From: Geosiphon pyriformis
Taxonomy: Eukaryota > Glomeromycota > Glomeromycetes > Archaeosporales > Geosiphonaceae
Direction: 5' to 3'
DNA: 64,000 nucleotides
Assembly: GCA_016748015.1 (NCBI GenBank)
Contig: JAAOMT010000599.1
Coordinates: 538,122 to 602,121, forward strand
The notes beneath the pieces are model-generated. The model saw only the letters and a list, made by a program, of their open reading frames with translations. It was not told the DNA's origin and did no database searches. Of this stretch, positions 63,797 to 64,000 are shown piece by piece (the first letter of the stretch is position 1; each line of letters opens with the position of its first letter). Both the position numbers and the translations under genes were made by a program.

Positions 63797-64000
63797 TGTT
63801 ACGGGATGGTTTTCTTGTTATATTTAATTGCTGATATCCCACTTTAATTGCAATCAGTCTTTTGTGAGTTCCTCAATTCTATTTGTGTGATAATGTCACT
63901 GTTACACTGAAGGCTTTTTTTTTACTGTCGCGATGTAAGTTATTCTTTAATTCTTGATTGTTGTGTGTGTTTATGTACTCCTTCTCAGAGGCTGAACTGA
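63797..64000. repeat. Possible start of another LTR, cut by the window end
   Basis: LINE-3 homology ends exactly where TGTTACGGGATGG begins, the same TGTTAC terminus as the Gypsy LTRs here, but the following 190 bp do not match E1-E4 LTRs. Could be a different LTR family. Without the other end this is only a suggestion. Confidence 0.4.

Overview
This 64 kb window is AT-rich nuclear DNA from a fungus, most likely an arbuscular mycorrhizal fungus (Glomeromycotina; Gigaspora or a Rhizophagus relative). The evidence is the intron-containing mitochondrial protease ATP23, a fungal ABCC transporter, and two retroelement families whose proteins I recognise as typical of that group. The species call is inference.

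Only about 9 kb (19.5-28.7 kb) is host coding sequence. It holds ATP23 (plus strand, four exons), an ABCC-type full ABC transporter (minus strand, many short introns, tail-to-tail with ATP23), and an intronless conserved gene of uncertain function (plus strand, head-to-head with the transporter).

The rest is nested transposons. On the left, a ~10.1 kb Ty3/Gypsy element (E2, 4985-15117, minus) sits inside the gag of an older Gypsy element (E1, 1-16812, minus, left end outside the window), with a 4-bp duplication ATGG. On the right, a LINE (LINE-1, from 30510) is split by Gypsy element E3 (33621-53755, minus; duplication GTGT). E3 is itself split by oppositely oriented Gypsy element E4 (41006-51036, plus; duplication TCAG). 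LINE-1 resumes at 53756, abuts a 5'-truncated LINE-2 (to ~58753), and faces a convergent LINE-3 (59455-63796) that is cut at 63797 by what may be another LTR.

The Gypsy family has the order LTR - gag (CCHC knuckle) - retropepsin - Cys-rich domain - acidic/Asn-rich linker - trimeric dUTPase - beta-rich spacer - RT - RNase H - integrase - small post-integrase ORF - polypurine tract - LTR. A dUTPase between protease and RT is the most distinctive feature here. All copies are dead. Stops fall mainly at Trp, Gln and Arg codons, many catalytic Asp codons have become Asn, and sister LTRs differ almost only by transitions. Together these suggest cytosine-deamination decay (methylation-driven or RIP-like). 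The LTR promoters carry tandem repeats with about 10-bp periodicity just upstream of a TATA box.
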